From: Thioalkalivibrio sp. ALJ16
Lineage (GTDB): Bacteria; Pseudomonadota; Gammaproteobacteria; Ectothiorhodospirales; Ectothiorhodospiraceae
DNA length: 64,000 nt
Assembly: GCF_000377345.1 (NCBI RefSeq)
Contig: NZ_KB898037.1
Coordinates: 63,412-127,411, forward strand
Direction of reading: 5' to 3'
Shown piece by piece: positions 24,414-34,791 of this stretch. The notes under the pieces were generated by a model, which saw only the letters and a program-made list of their open reading frames with translations, did no database searches and was not told the origin of the DNA. The position numbers were made by a program, and so were the translations under genes. Each line of letters opens with the position of its first letter. Position 1 is the stretch's first letter.

Positions 24414-25145
24414 TCAGGCCCCGGAGGCCGCCTTGCGGGCCTCTTCCAGGGTGAACGCCCCCTCGTACAGGGCGCGGCCGACGATCGCGCCGGTGATGCC
24501 CTCGTCCTCGCATGCGGCCAGGTTGCGGATGTCATCCAGCGAGCTGATGCCGCCGGAGGCGATGACCGGCACGCGCACATTGGCCGCCAGCCGCGCCGTG
24601 GCCTCGACGTTCGGCCCCTTCATCATGCCGTCACGGCTGATGTCGGTGTAGACAAAGGCGACCACGCCGTCGGCTTCGAAGTGCTGGGCCAGGTCGATCA
24701 CGTCGTGGTGCGACAGCTTGGACCAGCCATCTACCGCCAGCTTTCCGTCTTTGGCGTCCAGACCCACGATGATGCGCCCGGGAAACTCCAGGCACAGGTC
24801 GTTCACGAAGTGTGGCGCACTGACCGCGCGGGTGCCGATAATCACGAACTCGACGCCGGCATCGAGATAGGCCTGGACCGTATCCTCGTCACGCACGCCG
24901 CCGCCGATCTGGATCGGCAGGTCGGGAAAGGCCTCGGCAATGGCATGTACCGCGGCGGCATTGCGCGGCTGCCCGGCGAAGGCACCGTCCAGATCCACGA
25001 TATGCAGGCGTTCGGCACCGGCATCGACCCAGCGCCGGGCCATCTCCACCGGGTCTTCGCCAAACACGGTGGAATCCTCCATCTTGCCCTGGCGCAGACG
25101 GACGCACTTGCCTTCCTTCAGATCGATGGCGGGGATGACCAGCAT
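24414..25145 (-). CDS. hisA: ProFAR isomerase (HisA)
   Basis: HisA isomerises ProFAR to PRFAR. The 243-residue barrel starts [20 protein letters not shown] with the catalytic Asp in AIDLK, and [14 protein letters not shown] holds the second. It starts 10 bp after hisH. The upstream Met at 25385 lies inside hisH and was rejected. Confidence 0.96.
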   Translation of the reverse strand: MLVIPAIDLKEGKCVRLRQGKMEDSTVFGEDPVEMARRWVDAGAERLHIVDLDGAFAGQPRNAAAVHAIAEAFPDLPIQIGGGVRDEDTVQAYLDAGVEFVIIGTRAVSAPHFVNDLCLEFPGRIIVGLDAKDGKLAVDGWSKLSHHDVIDLAQHFEADGVVAFVYTDISRDGMMKGPNVEATARLAANVRVPVIASGGISSLDDIRNLAACEDEGITGAIVGRALYEGAFTLEEARKAASGA

Positions 25146-25155
25146 TCTCGACTCC

Positions 25156-25812
25156 TCACGTAGCGCCGGGACCGTCTCCGTCCCAGCGCAGAAAGTTGTG
25201 CAGCAGACGCAGCCCGCAGGCCGCGCTCTTTTCCGGGTGGCACTGCATAGTGAACAGCGAGCCCCGCGCCAGTGCCGAAGCAAAGGTCTCGCCATAATCC
25301 GTGCGTCCGGCCACATCGTTCGCGTCCGCCGGCTGCACGCGGTAACTGTGCACGAAATAAAACCAGGGCGTGGCGGGCAGACCATGCCAGAGCGGGTGCT
25401 CGCCCGCGGGCATGACCCGGTTCCAGCCCATATGCGGAATCTTCAGGCGGCGCCCGTCGACCCCCTGCATTTCGGGAAAGCGCGCGACCTCGCCCGGGAG
25501 GATCCCGAGCAGGTCGACCCCGCCGCTCTCCTCGCTGTGCTGCATCAGGATCTGCTGGCCCAGACACAGGCCGAGAAACGGCCGGTCCGCGGTCAGCTCC
25601 GGGAGCAGCCGGTCCAGTCCGCGGCGTGCAAGCGCCTGCATGGCGTCGCCAGCCGCGCCCTGGCCCGGGAAGACCAGGCGATCGGCCGCGCGCAGCACGT
25701 CCGGGTCATCCGTCAGCAGGATGCGCTGGGCGTCGGTGGCCTCGTGCTCCAGCGCACGGACCACCGAGTGCAGGTTGCCCATGCCGTAGTCGATGACGGC
25801 AACAGTTTCCAT
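25156..25812 (-). CDS. hisH: Imidazole glycerol phosphate synthase, glutaminase subunit
   Basis: HisH releases ammonia from glutamine for HisF. The 218-residue class I amidotransferase begins [14 protein letters not shown] and has the nucleophile in FLGLCLGQQ and the His-Glu pair in TMQCHPEKS. It lies 24 bp after hisB. Confidence 0.96.
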   Translation of the reverse strand: METVAVIDYGMGNLHSVVRALEHEATDAQRILLTDDPDVLRAADRLVFPGQGAAGDAMQALARRGLDRLLPELTADRPFLGLCLGQQILMQHSEESGGVDLLGILPGEVARFPEMQGVDGRRLKIPHMGWNRVMPAGEHPLWHGLPATPWFYFVHSYRVQPADANDVAGRTDYGETFASALARGSLFTMQCHPEKSAACGLRLLHNFLRWDGDGPGAT

Positions 25813-25836
25813 GGCCGGGCCTCGTCCGTTGCGCCG

Positions 25837-26430
25837 CTACAGGCTGCCCTTGGTGGACGGCATCATGCCCGCCGACCGCGGATCCATTTCCGCCGCCACG
25901 CGCAGGGCCCGGCCGAAAGCCTTGAAGATGGTCTCGGCGACATGGTGCGCGTTGTTGCCGCGCAGGCAATCGATATGCAGGGTCATCCAGCCGTGGTTGA
26001 CCAGCCCCTGGAAGAACTCGTGAAACAGGTCGACATCGAAGTCGCCGATATGCGAGCGGCGAAAATCGGCGTGCATCTCCAGCCCGGGCCGACCCGAGAA
26101 GTCGATCACCACGCGGGACAGGGCCTCGTCCAGCGGGACGTAGGCATGGCCGTAACGGCGGATACCCTTCTTGTCGCCCAGGGCCTGGGCCAGCGCCTGC
26201 CCCAGGGTGATGCCGATGTCCTCCACGGTGTGGTGGGCATCGATATGCAGGTCCCCGTCGGCGCGCACATCCAGATCGACCAGGCCGTGGCGGGCCACCT
26301 GGTCCAGCATGTGATCGAGGAACGGGATACCGGTCTCGAGGTGGCTTTTGCCGGTACCGTCGAGGTTCAACTCGATGGCAATCCGGGTCTCCAGGGTGTC
26401 GCGGCGGACGGATGCGGTACGTTCAGTCAT
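25837..26430 (-). CDS. hisB: Imidazoleglycerol-phosphate dehydratase
   Basis: The monofunctional 197-residue HisB has the metal-binding repeats [13 protein letters not shown] and [10 protein letters not shown] plus [12 protein letters not shown] and GNNAHHVAE. It lacks the phosphatase domain fused to it in E. coli. The start at 26430 is chosen over the ATG at 26556, since homology begins at [13 protein letters not shown]. It is the first his gene of the cluster, with a TACACT -10-like hexamer (minus strand, 26458-26463) upstream. Confidence 0.95.
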   Translation of the reverse strand: MTERTASVRRDTLETRIAIELNLDGTGKSHLETGIPFLDHMLDQVARHGLVDLDVRADGDLHIDAHHTVEDIGITLGQALAQALGDKKGIRRYGHAYVPLDEALSRVVIDFSGRPGLEMHADFRRSHIGDFDVDLFHEFFQGLVNHGWMTLHIDCLRGNNAHHVAETIFKAFGRALRVAAEMDPRSAGMMPSTKGSL

Positions 26431-26568
26431 GTTCCGGTTCAGGCACGATAAAACGCCAGTGTAGCAAGGCTGGCGCCGGCCCGGTATGAGACCCGCGCGG
26501 ATACAGGGATCAGCGCCCCCGAGGTAGACCCGCCACCGGCCCGCGGAGGTGCTCACATCAGGGGCTCC

Positions 26569-26940
26569 CTAACGCTGCAGGCGCGGGCCGACCAGCAGGG
26601 CCTCCGGGACCGCGTCGCGGATGGCGGCCGGCAGTTCAATGCAAAGCCCCGGCCGTGCACGGAGGGAGACCCACAGGGTATTCAGCTTCAGGTTGAGCTC
26701 GACGAACGCCACATCGGCCTCGTACCCGCTCAGCACGCGCTCGATGGCGAGGGCACGTGCATGGATCTGGTCCCGCGGGCGCTGGCGCAGGCCGGGAATC
26801 AGCATCATGAAGTCCGCCAGGCGCCGGCCATGTGCATCCCGCTTCGGCAGGCGCTGCCACAGGGGCTGGTGGGGCTCCAGCAACAGGGCCGGGCGCAGGG
26901 AGGTCTCGGGGGCGGACGAAACAGGGGCATCGGGGGCCAT
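26569..26940 (-). CDS. Hypothetical protein of 123 residues
   Basis: I do not recognise this protein. It has no signal peptide, membrane segment or cysteine-rich motif. It contains an Arg-rich stretch (LIPGLRQRPRDQIHARA) and hydrophobic strands (VAFVELNLKLNTLWVSLRA). The start at 26940 (MAPDAPV) is favoured because a GAGG lies about ten bases upstream; the longer frame to 27039 reads across the soxYZ terminator. It lies 138 bp upstream of hisB on the same strand. Codon use matches its neighbours. Confidence 0.6.
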   Translation of the reverse strand: MAPDAPVSSAPETSLRPALLLEPHQPLWQRLPKRDAHGRRLADFMMLIPGLRQRPRDQIHARALAIERVLSGYEADVAFVELNLKLNTLWVSLRARPGLCIELPAAIRDAVPEALLVGPRLQR

Positions 26941-27006
26941 GGGGTGCCTCGCGAAAGGGCCTGTCTGGAGTGTAGGCCACGCCCACCGCCTGCGGCGCCC
27001 GGACAC

Positions 27007-27035
27007 AAAAAAGCCGGGGACAGGCCCCGGCTTTT
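27007..27035. terminator. Terminator of soxYZ
   Basis: An A-rich flank, GCCGGGG, a 5-base loop and CCCCGGC then TTTT make a symmetrical intrinsic terminator. On the minus strand, soxZ transcription meets it 25 bp after the stop and then a run of T. It also isolates the 26569-26940 gene. Confidence 0.85.
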
Positions 27036-27060
27036 CCACAAGGGGTGTGACCCCCGTGTT

Positions 27061-27345
27061 TTAGCGAACTTCGACGTCAGTAGAGTCGGATTCGCCCTTG
27101 TTGTCCGTCCAGGAGACGGTGATGGTATCGCCGGCGGAGCCGTCGATCTCACCCTGCAGGAACGGGTTGCGCGAGACAGTGTAGTGCCAGTTGGCGGTGA
27201 TGGCAGTGGTGCCATTACGCTTGATTTCCACGGTCTCGATGAAGTGCGGGCCACCGTCATCATCCGGGACCAGCATGTCGTGGCTCATCAGAGCACGGAT
27301 ATTGATAACGCCGTTGCTTTCCTGGGCGCGAACTCGAATAGACAT
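27061..27345 (-). CDS. soxZ: SoxZ, sulfur-carrier partner of SoxY
   Basis: SoxZ forms the periplasmic SoxYZ heterodimer that carries sulfur intermediates. The 94-residue immunoglobulin-like protein begins MSIRVRAQESNGVINIRALM and has the family segments SHDM, FIETVEIKRNG and NPFLQGEIDGSAGDTITVSW. It has no signal peptide, as expected, because it is exported together with SoxY. It lies 46 bp after soxY. Confidence 0.95.
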   Translation of the reverse strand: MSIRVRAQESNGVINIRALMSHDMLVPDDDGGPHFIETVEIKRNGTTAITANWHYTVSRNPFLQGEIDGSAGDTITVSWTDNKGESDSTDVEVR

Positions 27346-27391
27346 ATCTTAAACCTCCAGTAGTGTTCGGATCAGCGGTTCGGGGTCGGCG

Positions 27392-27862
27392 TTAGCCGCC
27401 GCAGCCACCGACCGTGACCTTCACTTCTTGAACCGTCTTGTACCAGGAGTCGCCGGACTTCGCGACGGCGATCACGTTGGAGGACTCGCCCATGCGGATA
27501 CGGCCGGAGATGTTGGCGTGCGCGCCATCACCCAGAACGTAGTGGGCGGTCAGCGGCTGGTTGTTCAGCTCGACGAACACGGCCATTTCGGTCACGTTGT
27601 CCATGCCAGTGGAGATCGAGACGGGAACCACGGCGCCGTTTTCGGCGATTTCCGGGGCGCTCAGCTCGACATCGCCATCCGGGACGTCGCTGGTACCGGT
27701 GACGGCTTCCATGGCGGCGGCCAGGCCTTCGGCGGCGAAGGCGTCGGACGGCCAGGCGGCCAGCAGCTTGCTCGGAGCCAGCAGGCCGGCGCCGACGGCA
27801 ACACCGACGGTACCGGCAGCGAGGGTGCCTTTCAGGAAGACACGGCGCTTGGTGCTAATCAT
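27392..27862 (-). CDS. soxY: SoxY, covalent sulfur-carrier subunit
   Basis: SoxY carries thiosulfate-derived sulfur on a C-terminal cysteine. The 156-residue precursor starts with a twin-arginine signal (KRRVFLKGTLAAG) and ends VTVGGCGG, the swinging-arm active-site motif. It requires the Tat system, whose genes lie 4 kb away. soxB and soxCD are not in the window. The 332-bp upstream gap (27863-28194) must hold its promoter, but no good sigma-54 or sigma-70 match was found there on the minus strand. Confidence 0.96.
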   Translation of the reverse strand: MISTKRRVFLKGTLAAGTVGVAVGAGLLAPSKLLAAWPSDAFAAEGLAAAMEAVTGTSDVPDGDVELSAPEIAENGAVVPVSISTGMDNVTEMAVFVELNNQPLTAHYVLGDGAHANISGRIRMGESSNVIAVAKSGDSWYKTVQEVKVTVGGCGG

Positions 27863-28194
27863 GGATGATCTCCTCTCATCTTGTGGGTCAGTTCCGGATC
27901 ATTCCGGGGGCGTTCCTTGCGGCAGGGCCGCAGTGACGCCTGTTGCTCTGGACGGTGACCTGCAGGGCTGTATTCCCTGCGGATCGGGCTCCGTCCCCTG
28001 ACCAGCTTCAGTGGTCTTTTACTGGTCTTGCAGATGCATCGTCCCAAACCTGCCTGAATCATTGATGAACGAATCAGCACGATTCCTGAATGGGTGAATG
28101 TACCGGTGGGGACGCCCTGGCATCCGCCGCCTGCACCTGAAGCCAGGGGCGTATCAATGGCACACTATTCCCCCCTGATGCAACGCAACCCCGG
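27863..28194. other. Divergent intergenic region between soxY and lptM
   Basis: No gene is recognised in this 332-bp stretch. It must contain the promoters of soxYZ and of the lptM-lysA operon. I see imperfect repeats of GAATCA near 28054-28090, but no dyad like the one upstream of soxX. Confidence 0.4.
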
Positions 28195-28338
28195 ATGCGC
28201 ACCATGTTTTCCTGCAAGGCCCAGTGGCTCCTGATCGCCGTCGCCATCGTGCTCGGCACGATGCAGATGCTCGCCTCCTGCGGGCAGAAGGGCGACCTCT
28301 ACCTGCCCGATGACGACGCGACCGAGGAGCGCCGCTAG
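28195..28338 (+). CDS. lptM: LptM-type small lipoprotein (YifL-like)
   Basis: The 47-residue product has a lipoprotein signal (hydrophobic stretch then LAS-C at the lipobox) followed by CGQKGDLYLPDD, the conserved start of the mature LptM/YifL lipoprotein that aids LptD maturation in the outer membrane. It ends one base before the lysA ATG, the conserved gammaproteobacterial arrangement. An alternative ATG lies three codons downstream. Confidence 0.85.
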   Translation: MRTMFSCKAQWLLIAVAIVLGTMQMLASCGQKGDLYLPDDDATEERR

Positions 28339-29634
28339 ATGGACTACTTCGACTACCACGGCGGTACGCTGCATGCCGAAGGCGTGGCGCTGGATCACCT
28401 CGCCCGGCTGGTGGGTACGCCTGCCTACGTCTATTCACGCGCCACGCTGGAGCGTCACTACCGCGCGTTCAGCGAGGCCCTGATCGGCACCCCCCACCAG
28501 GTCTGCTTCGCGGTGAAGGCAAACTCCGCGCTGGGGGTGCTGAACGTGCTCGCGCGCCTCGGCGCCGGGTTCGACATCGTCTCCGGCGGCGAACTGGAGC
28601 GCGTGCTGCGCGCCGGTGGCGACCCGGCGAAGGTCGTGTTCTCCGGCGTCGGCAAGACCGCAGCCGAGATGCGCCGGGCACTCGAGGTCGGCATCCACTG
28701 CTTCAACGTCGAGTCCGCCCCGGAGCTGGAACGGCTCGAGTCCGTTGCGGCCGAGATGGGTGTGACCGCGCCGGTCTCGATCCGCGTGAACCCGGACGTC
28801 GACGCCGAGACCCATCCCTATATCGCCACCGGCCTGCGCGAGAACAAGTTCGGCGTCGCCATCGAGGAGGCGCCGGCGCTGTATGCCCGGGTACGCGACA
28901 GCCAGCACCTGGAGGCCACCGGCGTCGATTTCCACATCGGCTCGCAGCTGACCCGGATCGATCCGTTCACCGATGCCCTGAAGCGCGTGCTGGCGCTGGT
29001 CGACCAGCTGGCCGCAGACGGCATCGAACTCGAACATATCGATGTCGGCGGCGGGCTGGGCGTGCGCTACCGCGACGAGACCCCGCCGGAGCCGGACGCC
29101 TGGGCCAGCGCCCTGCGCGAGGTGATGGGCGAGCGCCCGCTGAAGGTGCTGCTGGAGCCGGGCCGCGCGATCGCGGCCAACGCCGGCGTGTTCCTGACCC
29201 GGGTGGAGTACCTCAAGCACACCGAGGCCCACGACTTCGCCATCGTCGACGGCGCGATGAACGACCTGCTGCGCCCGGCCCTGTACGGCGCCTGGCAGGA
29301 GATCATCCCGGTCGTGCAGCGCAAGGACACCGAGGCCCGCACCTACGACATCGTCGGCCCGGTCTGCGAGACCGGCGACTTCCTCGGCCGCGAGCGCGAA
29401 CTGGCGCTGGCCGCGGGCGACCTGCTGGCCGTGCGGTCGGCCGGGGCCTATGGCTATGTGATGGCCGGCAACTACAACTCGCGCCCGCGCCCGCCGGAGA
29501 TCATGGTCGACGGCGACCACTTCCAGATCATCAACCGCCGCGAGCAGGTCGATCACCTGATGATGCGCGAGAGCATGCTGCCGGAAGACACGGACCCGGA
29601 CGATGACGATCCGCCCGGGAGCGTGGAGCCGTGA
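28339..29634 (+). CDS. lysA: Diaminopimelate decarboxylase
   Basis: LysA decarboxylates meso-DAP to lysine. The 431-residue PLP enzyme has the PLP-lysine motif VCFAVKANSALGVLN, the HIGSQ segment, and GGGLGVRY and EPGRAIAANAG. It begins directly after lptM and ends in an overlap with the methyltransferase gene, forming the lptM-lysA-(methyltransferase)-dapF-DUF484-xerC operon. Confidence 0.96.
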   Translation: MDYFDYHGGTLHAEGVALDHLARLVGTPAYVYSRATLERHYRAFSEALIGTPHQVCFAVKANSALGVLNVLARLGAGFDIVSGGELERVLRAGGDPAKVVFSGVGKTAAEMRRALEVGIHCFNVESAPELERLESVAAEMGVTAPVSIRVNPDVDAETHPYIATGLRENKFGVAIEEAPALYARVRDSQHLEATGVDFHIGSQLTRIDPFTDALKRVLALVDQLAADGIELEHIDVGGGLGVRYRDETPPEPDAWASALREVMGERPLKVLLEPGRAIAANAGVFLTRVEYLKHTEAHDFAIVDGAMNDLLRPALYGAWQEIIPVVQRKDTEARTYDIVGPVCETGDFLGRERELALAAGDLLAVRSAGAYGYVMAGNYNSRPRPPEIMVDGDHFQIINRREQVDHLMMRESMLPEDTDPDDDDPPGSVEP

Positions 29635-30305
29635 TCCCGCGGCGCCCGGAACCGGAGCTGATGCTCGAGCCTGCGCAGGCCCGCGCCTACGCCGAGGCCG
29701 ACTTCGCCGCCCCGCACGAGGGCTTCGTGGACGCCTTCGCCGAGGCCTTCCCGGGCCCGGTGACCGGGCCGGTACTGGATCTTGGCTGCGGCCCGGGCGA
29801 CGTCTCGCTGCGCTTCGCCGCACGCTACCCGGCCTGCGAGGTCGACGGGATCGACGGCGCGCCCGCGATGCTGGCCGCCGGTGACGCGCTGATGGCCGGC
29901 CACCCGGCCGCGCCGCGCGTACACCTGGCCGAGGGCTTCCTGCCCGCGGCGCGCGGCCCGCGCGCCCCGTATGCCACGATCATCAGCAACTCCCTGCTAC
30001 ATCACCTGCATGAGCCCGCGGTGCTGTGGCAAGCCATCGTGCGCGATGGGGCGCCCGGCGCGGCCGTGTTCGTGATGGACCTGCGACGACCGGACTCGGA
30101 GCAAACGGTCAAGGCCCTGGTCGCGAAGTACGCAGCCGAGGACCCGGACGTGCTGCGGCGCGACTTCGAACACTCCCTGCACGCGGCCTTCACGCCCGAC
30201 GAGGTCCGCGCGCAGCTGTCCGCCGCCGGCCTCGACGGCTTCACCGTCCGTATCACCTCGGACCGGCACATGATCATCTTCGGGCACCTGCCGGGGGCCA
30301 CCTGA
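29631..30305 (+). CDS. Class I SAM-dependent methyltransferase
   Basis: The 224-residue protein starts with GTG overlapping the lysA stop. The SAM-binding motif is [18 protein letters not shown], followed by the acidic [11 protein letters not shown] and a NSLLHHL motif. The substrate is unknown. It is inserted between lysA and dapF, where E. coli has none, and its TGATG junction couples it to dapF. Confidence 0.83.
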   Translation: MIPRRPEPELMLEPAQARAYAEADFAAPHEGFVDAFAEAFPGPVTGPVLDLGCGPGDVSLRFAARYPACEVDGIDGAPAMLAAGDALMAGHPAAPRVHLAEGFLPAARGPRAPYATIISNSLLHHLHEPAVLWQAIVRDGAPGAAVFVMDLRRPDSEQTVKALVAKYAAEDPDVLRRDFEHSLHAAFTPDEVRAQLSAAGLDGFTVRITSDRHMIIFGHLPGAT

Positions 30306-31141
30306 TGCGCCTGGAATTCACCAAGATGCACGGGCTGGGCAATGACTTCGTCGTCATCGACGGCACGCGCCAGGCCGTCCGGCTCGACGAGGCGACGCTG
30401 CGCCATCTGGCGGATCGCCACTTCGGCATCGGCTGCGACCAGATCCTGCTGGTGGAGCCCCCGGGCGACCCGGCGCAGGCCCTGTTCCGCTACCGCATCT
30501 TCAATGCCGACGGCTCCGAGGTGGAGCAGTGCGGCAACGGGGCGCGCTGCTTCGCCCGCTTCGTGCGCGAGCAGGGCCTGACCGAGGCCCGCGAGATCCC
30601 GGTCGAGACTCTGGGCGGGCGCATCGTGCTGCATGTCGAGGACGACGAGCGCGTGCGCGTCAACATGGGCGCCCCGGTGTTCGCGCCCGAGCGCATCCCG
30701 CTGCGGGCCGAGCGCGAGGCCCCGGCCTATACCCTGGAGATTGAGGGCCACCCGATCACGCTGGGTGCGGTATCCATGGGCAACCCGCATGCACTGATCC
30801 TGGTGGACGATGTCGCGCGCGCGCCGGTGACGGAGATCGGCCCGCTGATCGAACGCCACGAAAGCTTCCCGCGTCGCGTCAACGTCGGATTCGCGCATGT
30901 GCGCGACCGCGGCCACATCGACCTGCGGGTATTCGAGCGCGGGGCCGGCGAGACCCTGGCCTGCGGCTCCGGCGCCGCGGCCGCGATGGCCATCCTGCGC
31001 CATCGCGGGCTGGTCGACGCGGACGTCGAGGTCTCGCTGCCGGGCGGGGCCCTTGTGCTAAGCTGGAGCGGACAGGCCGAGGCACCGGTTTGGCTGACCG
31101 GGCCGGCCACCACGGTATTCAACGGCTGGATCGATCTATGA
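30305..31141 (+). CDS. dapF: Diaminopimelate epimerase
   Basis: DapF interconverts LL- and meso-DAP. The 278-residue protein begins [19 protein letters not shown] and has the two catalytic cysteines in [12 protein letters not shown] and ACGSGAAAA. The earlier in-frame ATG at 30026 lies within the methyltransferase. The stop overlaps the next ATG. Confidence 0.96.
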   Translation: MRLEFTKMHGLGNDFVVIDGTRQAVRLDEATLRHLADRHFGIGCDQILLVEPPGDPAQALFRYRIFNADGSEVEQCGNGARCFARFVREQGLTEAREIPVETLGGRIVLHVEDDERVRVNMGAPVFAPERIPLRAEREAPAYTLEIEGHPITLGAVSMGNPHALILVDDVARAPVTEIGPLIERHESFPRRVNVGFAHVRDRGHIDLRVFERGAGETLACGSGAAAAMAILRHRGLVDADVEVSLPGGALVLSWSGQAEAPVWLTGPATTVFNGWIDL

Positions 31142-31854
31142 CTGGGCAACCCTCCAAGGCGTCTTCCGCCCGTACTCCGGAGGCGGAACACGCGATCAGC
31201 GCGGCAGACGTCGAGACGTACCTGCGCGACCACCCCGATTTCTTCCAGGACCACCTGCCGCTGCTGGACATCCTGCGCCTGCCGCACCCCAGCGGCGGCG
31301 CGGTCTCGCTGCTGGAACGCCAGGTCAGTCTGCTGCGCGAAAAACACCGCGCGATGGAACAGCACATGGCCGAGCTGGTCGAGCGCGCCCGTGACAACGA
31401 GCGCATGGGCCAGCACCTGCACGAGCTGGCCAAGACCCTGATGCGCGCCGAAAACCTGGATGCGGTGCTGGCGCTGACCCAGGATGCCCTGCGCAACGAG
31501 CTCAACGCCGAGCGGGTCAGCATCCGCCTGGCCGGTCGCGAGGTGGACGAGCTGCACGCACTGGACCGCGGCGACCTCGCCACCTTCGACCCGCTGTTCG
31601 CCCGCGGCAAGGCCCAGTGCGGCCGAGTGCCGGCCGAGATGCTGCACGTGCTGTTCGACGCCGCCGAGGACATCGGCTCCGCGATCCTGATGCCGCTTGG
31701 CAGCGAGAGCGACCCCATCGGCGTACTCGGCCTGGCCAGCGAATCCGCCGACCGCTTCCAGCCCGACATGGGCACCTATTTCGTCACCCATATCGGCGAC
31801 CTGCTGGCCGAATCGATCCGCTGCCATGTCGAGCGGACCCACGCCGCCGCCTGA
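31138..31854 (+). CDS. DUF484 (YigA-like) GAF-type protein
   Basis: The 238-residue protein is the conserved partner found between dapF and xerC. The N-terminus has [27 protein letters not shown] and [13 protein letters not shown], followed by a coiled coil and a GAF-like domain. Function is unknown. The ATG overlaps the dapF stop in an ATGA junction. Confidence 0.9.
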   Translation: MTGQPSKASSARTPEAEHAISAADVETYLRDHPDFFQDHLPLLDILRLPHPSGGAVSLLERQVSLLREKHRAMEQHMAELVERARDNERMGQHLHELAKTLMRAENLDAVLALTQDALRNELNAERVSIRLAGREVDELHALDRGDLATFDPLFARGKAQCGRVPAEMLHVLFDAAEDIGSAILMPLGSESDPIGVLGLASESADRFQPDMGTYFVTHIGDLLAESIRCHVERTHAAA

Positions 31855-32764
31855 GGCGGCGACCGATTCGAGCCCGCCACAGGATGCGGACATCGCGGCC
31901 TTTCTGGCCCATCTGCGCGATGTTCGCGGCCATTCGCCGCATACCCTCCAGGCCTACCGGCGTGACCTGGCGCAGTTGCGGCGCCTGCACGCGGGCCCCT
32001 GGTCGGGGCTGACGGCGGCGGACATGCGGCGCATCGCCGGACAGCAGGCCCGCGAAGGCCGCCATCCGCGCTCCATCCAGCGCTTCCTGTCCGCCGCGCG
32101 CGGCTTTTTCGCCTATCAGGTCGAACACCGCCGTATGCCGGCCAACCCCGCCGCCGGCCTGCGCGGACCGCGGGCGGGGCGCGCCCTGCCGCGCGATCTT
32201 GACGTCGATCAGGCCCAGCAGGCGCTGACCCCGGCCGAGGGTCTCGACCCGATCCTGGCCGCCCGCGACCAGGCCATGCTGGAGCTGCTGTACTCCTCCG
32301 GGCTGCGCCTGTCGGAGCTGACCGGGCTGGACCTGACGGATCTCGACCTCGATACCGGCCTGGTGCGGGTACTCGGCAAGGGCCGACGCGAGCGCAGCGT
32401 CCCGGTGGGGCGGGTGGCACGTGATGCGATCCGCAGCTGGCTTGAGCGCCGTGGCGACTGGGCCGCTCCCGGCGAACGCGCCCTGTTCGTGACCCGCCGC
32501 GGCGGGCGCATCGGCAATCGCGCGGTACAGCGCCGCGTGGCCGAGGCCGGGCGCCGCGCCGGGCTGGACGTGCGCCTGCACCCGCACCGGCTGCGCCACG
32601 CCTTCGCCAGTCACCTGCTGGAATCGAGCGGCGATCTGCGAGCCATTCAGGAACTTCTGGGTCACGCCAACCTTGAAACCACCCAGATCTATACCCATCT
32701 CGACTATCAGCACCTGGCACAGGTGTATGATGCCGCGCATCCGCGGGCCCGCCGGAGCCGCTGA
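31826..32764 (+). CDS. xerC: Tyrosine recombinase XerC
   Basis: XerC with XerD resolves chromosome dimers at dif. The 312-residue protein has the catalytic set: Arg in [11 protein letters not shown], Lys in [23 protein letters not shown] (His-x-x-Arg), the later His in [17 protein letters not shown], and the nucleophilic Tyr. The start at 31826 overlaps the DUF484 gene by 29 bases. Confidence 0.94.
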   Translation: MSSGPTPPPEAATDSSPPQDADIAAFLAHLRDVRGHSPHTLQAYRRDLAQLRRLHAGPWSGLTAADMRRIAGQQAREGRHPRSIQRFLSAARGFFAYQVEHRRMPANPAAGLRGPRAGRALPRDLDVDQAQQALTPAEGLDPILAARDQAMLELLYSSGLRLSELTGLDLTDLDLDTGLVRVLGKGRRERSVPVGRVARDAIRSWLERRGDWAAPGERALFVTRRGGRIGNRAVQRRVAEAGRRAGLDVRLHPHRLRHAFASHLLESSGDLRAIQELLGHANLETTQIYTHLDYQHLAQVYDAAHPRARRSR

Positions 32765-32831
32765 GTCGCCCGCGTCCAAAACCCGGGCAGCCGCACCGCG
32801 CCCTCGACACACAGCCGAACAGGAGAATCCC

Positions 32832-33374
32832 GTGGAACAGTTTCGCGGCACCACCATCGTCTGCGTCCGCCGCAATGGCGCCGTCACCCTTGGCGGCGAC
32901 GGCCAGGTATCGCTGGGCAACACCGTGATGAAGGGCAACGCGCGCAAGGTGCGCCGCGTCTACCACGACCGCATCCTGGCCGGCTTTGCCGGCGGCACCG
33001 CCGATGCCTTCACCCTGTTCGAACGCTTCGAGGGCATGCTGGAAAAGCACTCCGGCAACATCACTCGCGCCGCGGTCGAGCTGGCCAAGGACTGGCGTAC
33101 CGACCGCGCCCTGCGCAAGCTTGAGGCCCTGCTGGCCGTGTCCGACCGCGAGAGCTCCTTCGTGATCTCCGGCAACGGCGACGTCATCGAGCCGGAGAAC
33201 GCGCTGATCGCGATCGGCTCCGGCGGCCCGTATGCGCAGGCCTCCGCCCAGGCGCTGCTGCAGAACACCGACCTGCCGGCCCGCGACATCGTGGAGAAAT
33301 CGCTGAACATCGCCGCCGATATCTGCGTCTACACCAACCACAACCTGACCCTGGAGAGCCTGGACGCCGAATGA
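32832..33374 (+). CDS. hslV: ATP-dependent protease subunit HslV
   Basis: HslV is the proteolytic dodecamer of the HslUV protease. The 180-residue product starts at GTG after AGGAGA. Thr in [10 protein letters not shown] becomes the N-terminal catalytic threonine after processing. [20 protein letters not shown] and [14 protein letters not shown] are typical. hslU follows by 64 bp. Confidence 0.96.
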   Translation: MEQFRGTTIVCVRRNGAVTLGGDGQVSLGNTVMKGNARKVRRVYHDRILAGFAGGTADAFTLFERFEGMLEKHSGNITRAAVELAKDWRTDRALRKLEALLAVSDRESSFVISGNGDVIEPENALIAIGSGGPYAQASAQALLQNTDLPARDIVEKSLNIAADICVYTNHNLTLESLDAE

Positions 33375-33438
33375 TCGGCGGCCGACCCGGCCGCGCGACC
33401 GCGCCTCCGCAATCCCTTCGAATCAAGGCCCGTTTGCC

Positions 33439-34773
33439 ATGACCGACATGACCCCCCGCGAGATCGTCCAGGAACTGGACCGCTACATCATCGGCCAGGA
33501 CGAGGCCAAGCGCTCCGTCGCCATTGCCCTGCGCAACCGCTGGCGCCGCCGCCAGCTCCCCCCGGAGCTGCAGCCGGAGGTCACGCCCAAGAACATCCTG
33601 ATGATCGGCCCGACCGGCGTCGGCAAGACCGAGATCGCCCGGCGCCTGGCCAGGCTCGCCCGCGCGCCGTTCATCAAGATCGAGGCGACCAAGTTCACCG
33701 AGGTCGGCTATGTCGGCCGCGATGTCGAATCGATCATCCGCGACCTCGCCGAGGCCGCGGTCAAGCAGCTGCGCGACGAGGCCATCAAGGAAAATCGCGT
33801 AAAGGCCGAAGACGCGGCGGAGGAGCGCATCCTCGATGCCCTGCTGCCACGCCCGCGCAACGCCGGCTTCACCGAGTCCGCGCAGGACGACGCCAACAGC
33901 GACACCCGCCAGAAGCTACGCAAGCGCCTGCGCGAGGGCGACCTGGACGAGCGCGAGATCGACATCGAGGTGCAGCAGAATCCGCACGGCGTGGAGATCA
34001 TGACCCCGCCGGGCATGGAGGAGATGGCCAGCCAGCTGCAGTCGATGTTCCAGAACCTCGGCGGCCAGAAGACCCGCTCGCGGCGACTGAAGATCGCCGA
34101 GGCCCGCAAGCTGCTGATCGAGGAAGAGGCCGCGCGCCTGATCAACGAAGAAGAGCTGAAGCTGCAGGCGATCGACCGCGTCGAACAGAGCGGCATCGTC
34201 TTTCTCGACGAGATCGACAAGGTTGCCAGGGGCAGCGACAAGGGCAGCAGCGGCGAGGTCTCGCGCGAGGGCGTGCAGCGCGACCTGCTGCCGCTGATCG
34301 AGGGCACCACCGTCTCCACCAAGCTGGGCATGGTGCGCACCGACCACATCCTGTTCATCGCCTCCGGCGCCTTCCACCTGTCCAAGCCGTCCGACCTGGT
34401 GCCGGAGCTGCAGGGGCGGCTGCCGATCCGCGTCGAGCTGGACGCGCTCTCGGCGGACGCCTTCGTGCGCATCCTGACCGAGCCCACCGCCTCGCTGACC
34501 GAACAGTACGTGGAGCTGATGAAGACCGAGGGCGTGGAACTGCGCTTCGAGGCGGATGGCGTGCGTCGCCTCGCCGAGATCGCCCATGACGTGAACGCAC
34601 GCACCGAGAACATCGGCGCCCGGCGCCTGCACACCGTGCTGGAACGCCTGCTGCGGGATGTCGCCTACCGCGCCCCGGACGTGGACGGCGCGGTGATCGT
34701 GGACCGCGCGTTCGTCGACCAACGCCTGGGTGACCTGGTCGAGGACGAGGACCTGTCGCGCTACATCCTCTGA
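33439..34773 (+). CDS. hslU: HslU, ATPase subunit of HslUV
   Basis: This is an AAA+ unfoldase of 444 residues with Walker [16 protein letters not shown], Walker [13 protein letters not shown], the I-domain insert ([16 protein letters not shown]) and the C-terminal LSRYIL tail that docks into HslV. It is the second gene of the hslVU operon. Confidence 0.97.
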   Translation: MTDMTPREIVQELDRYIIGQDEAKRSVAIALRNRWRRRQLPPELQPEVTPKNILMIGPTGVGKTEIARRLARLARAPFIKIEATKFTEVGYVGRDVESIIRDLAEAAVKQLRDEAIKENRVKAEDAAEERILDALLPRPRNAGFTESAQDDANSDTRQKLRKRLREGDLDEREIDIEVQQNPHGVEIMTPPGMEEMASQLQSMFQNLGGQKTRSRRLKIAEARKLLIEEEAARLINEEELKLQAIDRVEQSGIVFLDEIDKVARGSDKGSSGEVSREGVQRDLLPLIEGTTVSTKLGMVRTDHILFIASGAFHLSKPSDLVPELQGRLPIRVELDALSADAFVRILTEPTASLTEQYVELMKTEGVELRFEADGVRRLAEIAHDVNARTENIGARRLHTVLERLLRDVAYRAPDVDGAVIVDRAFVDQRLGDLVEDEDLSRYIL

Positions 34774-34791
34774 CCGCCGCGGAGGGGCGCG

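Noticed and set aside
27978-27994. Sigma-54-like GG-N10-GC spacing upstream of soxY
   Set aside because: Only the invariant dinucleotides match; the flanking consensus positions do not.
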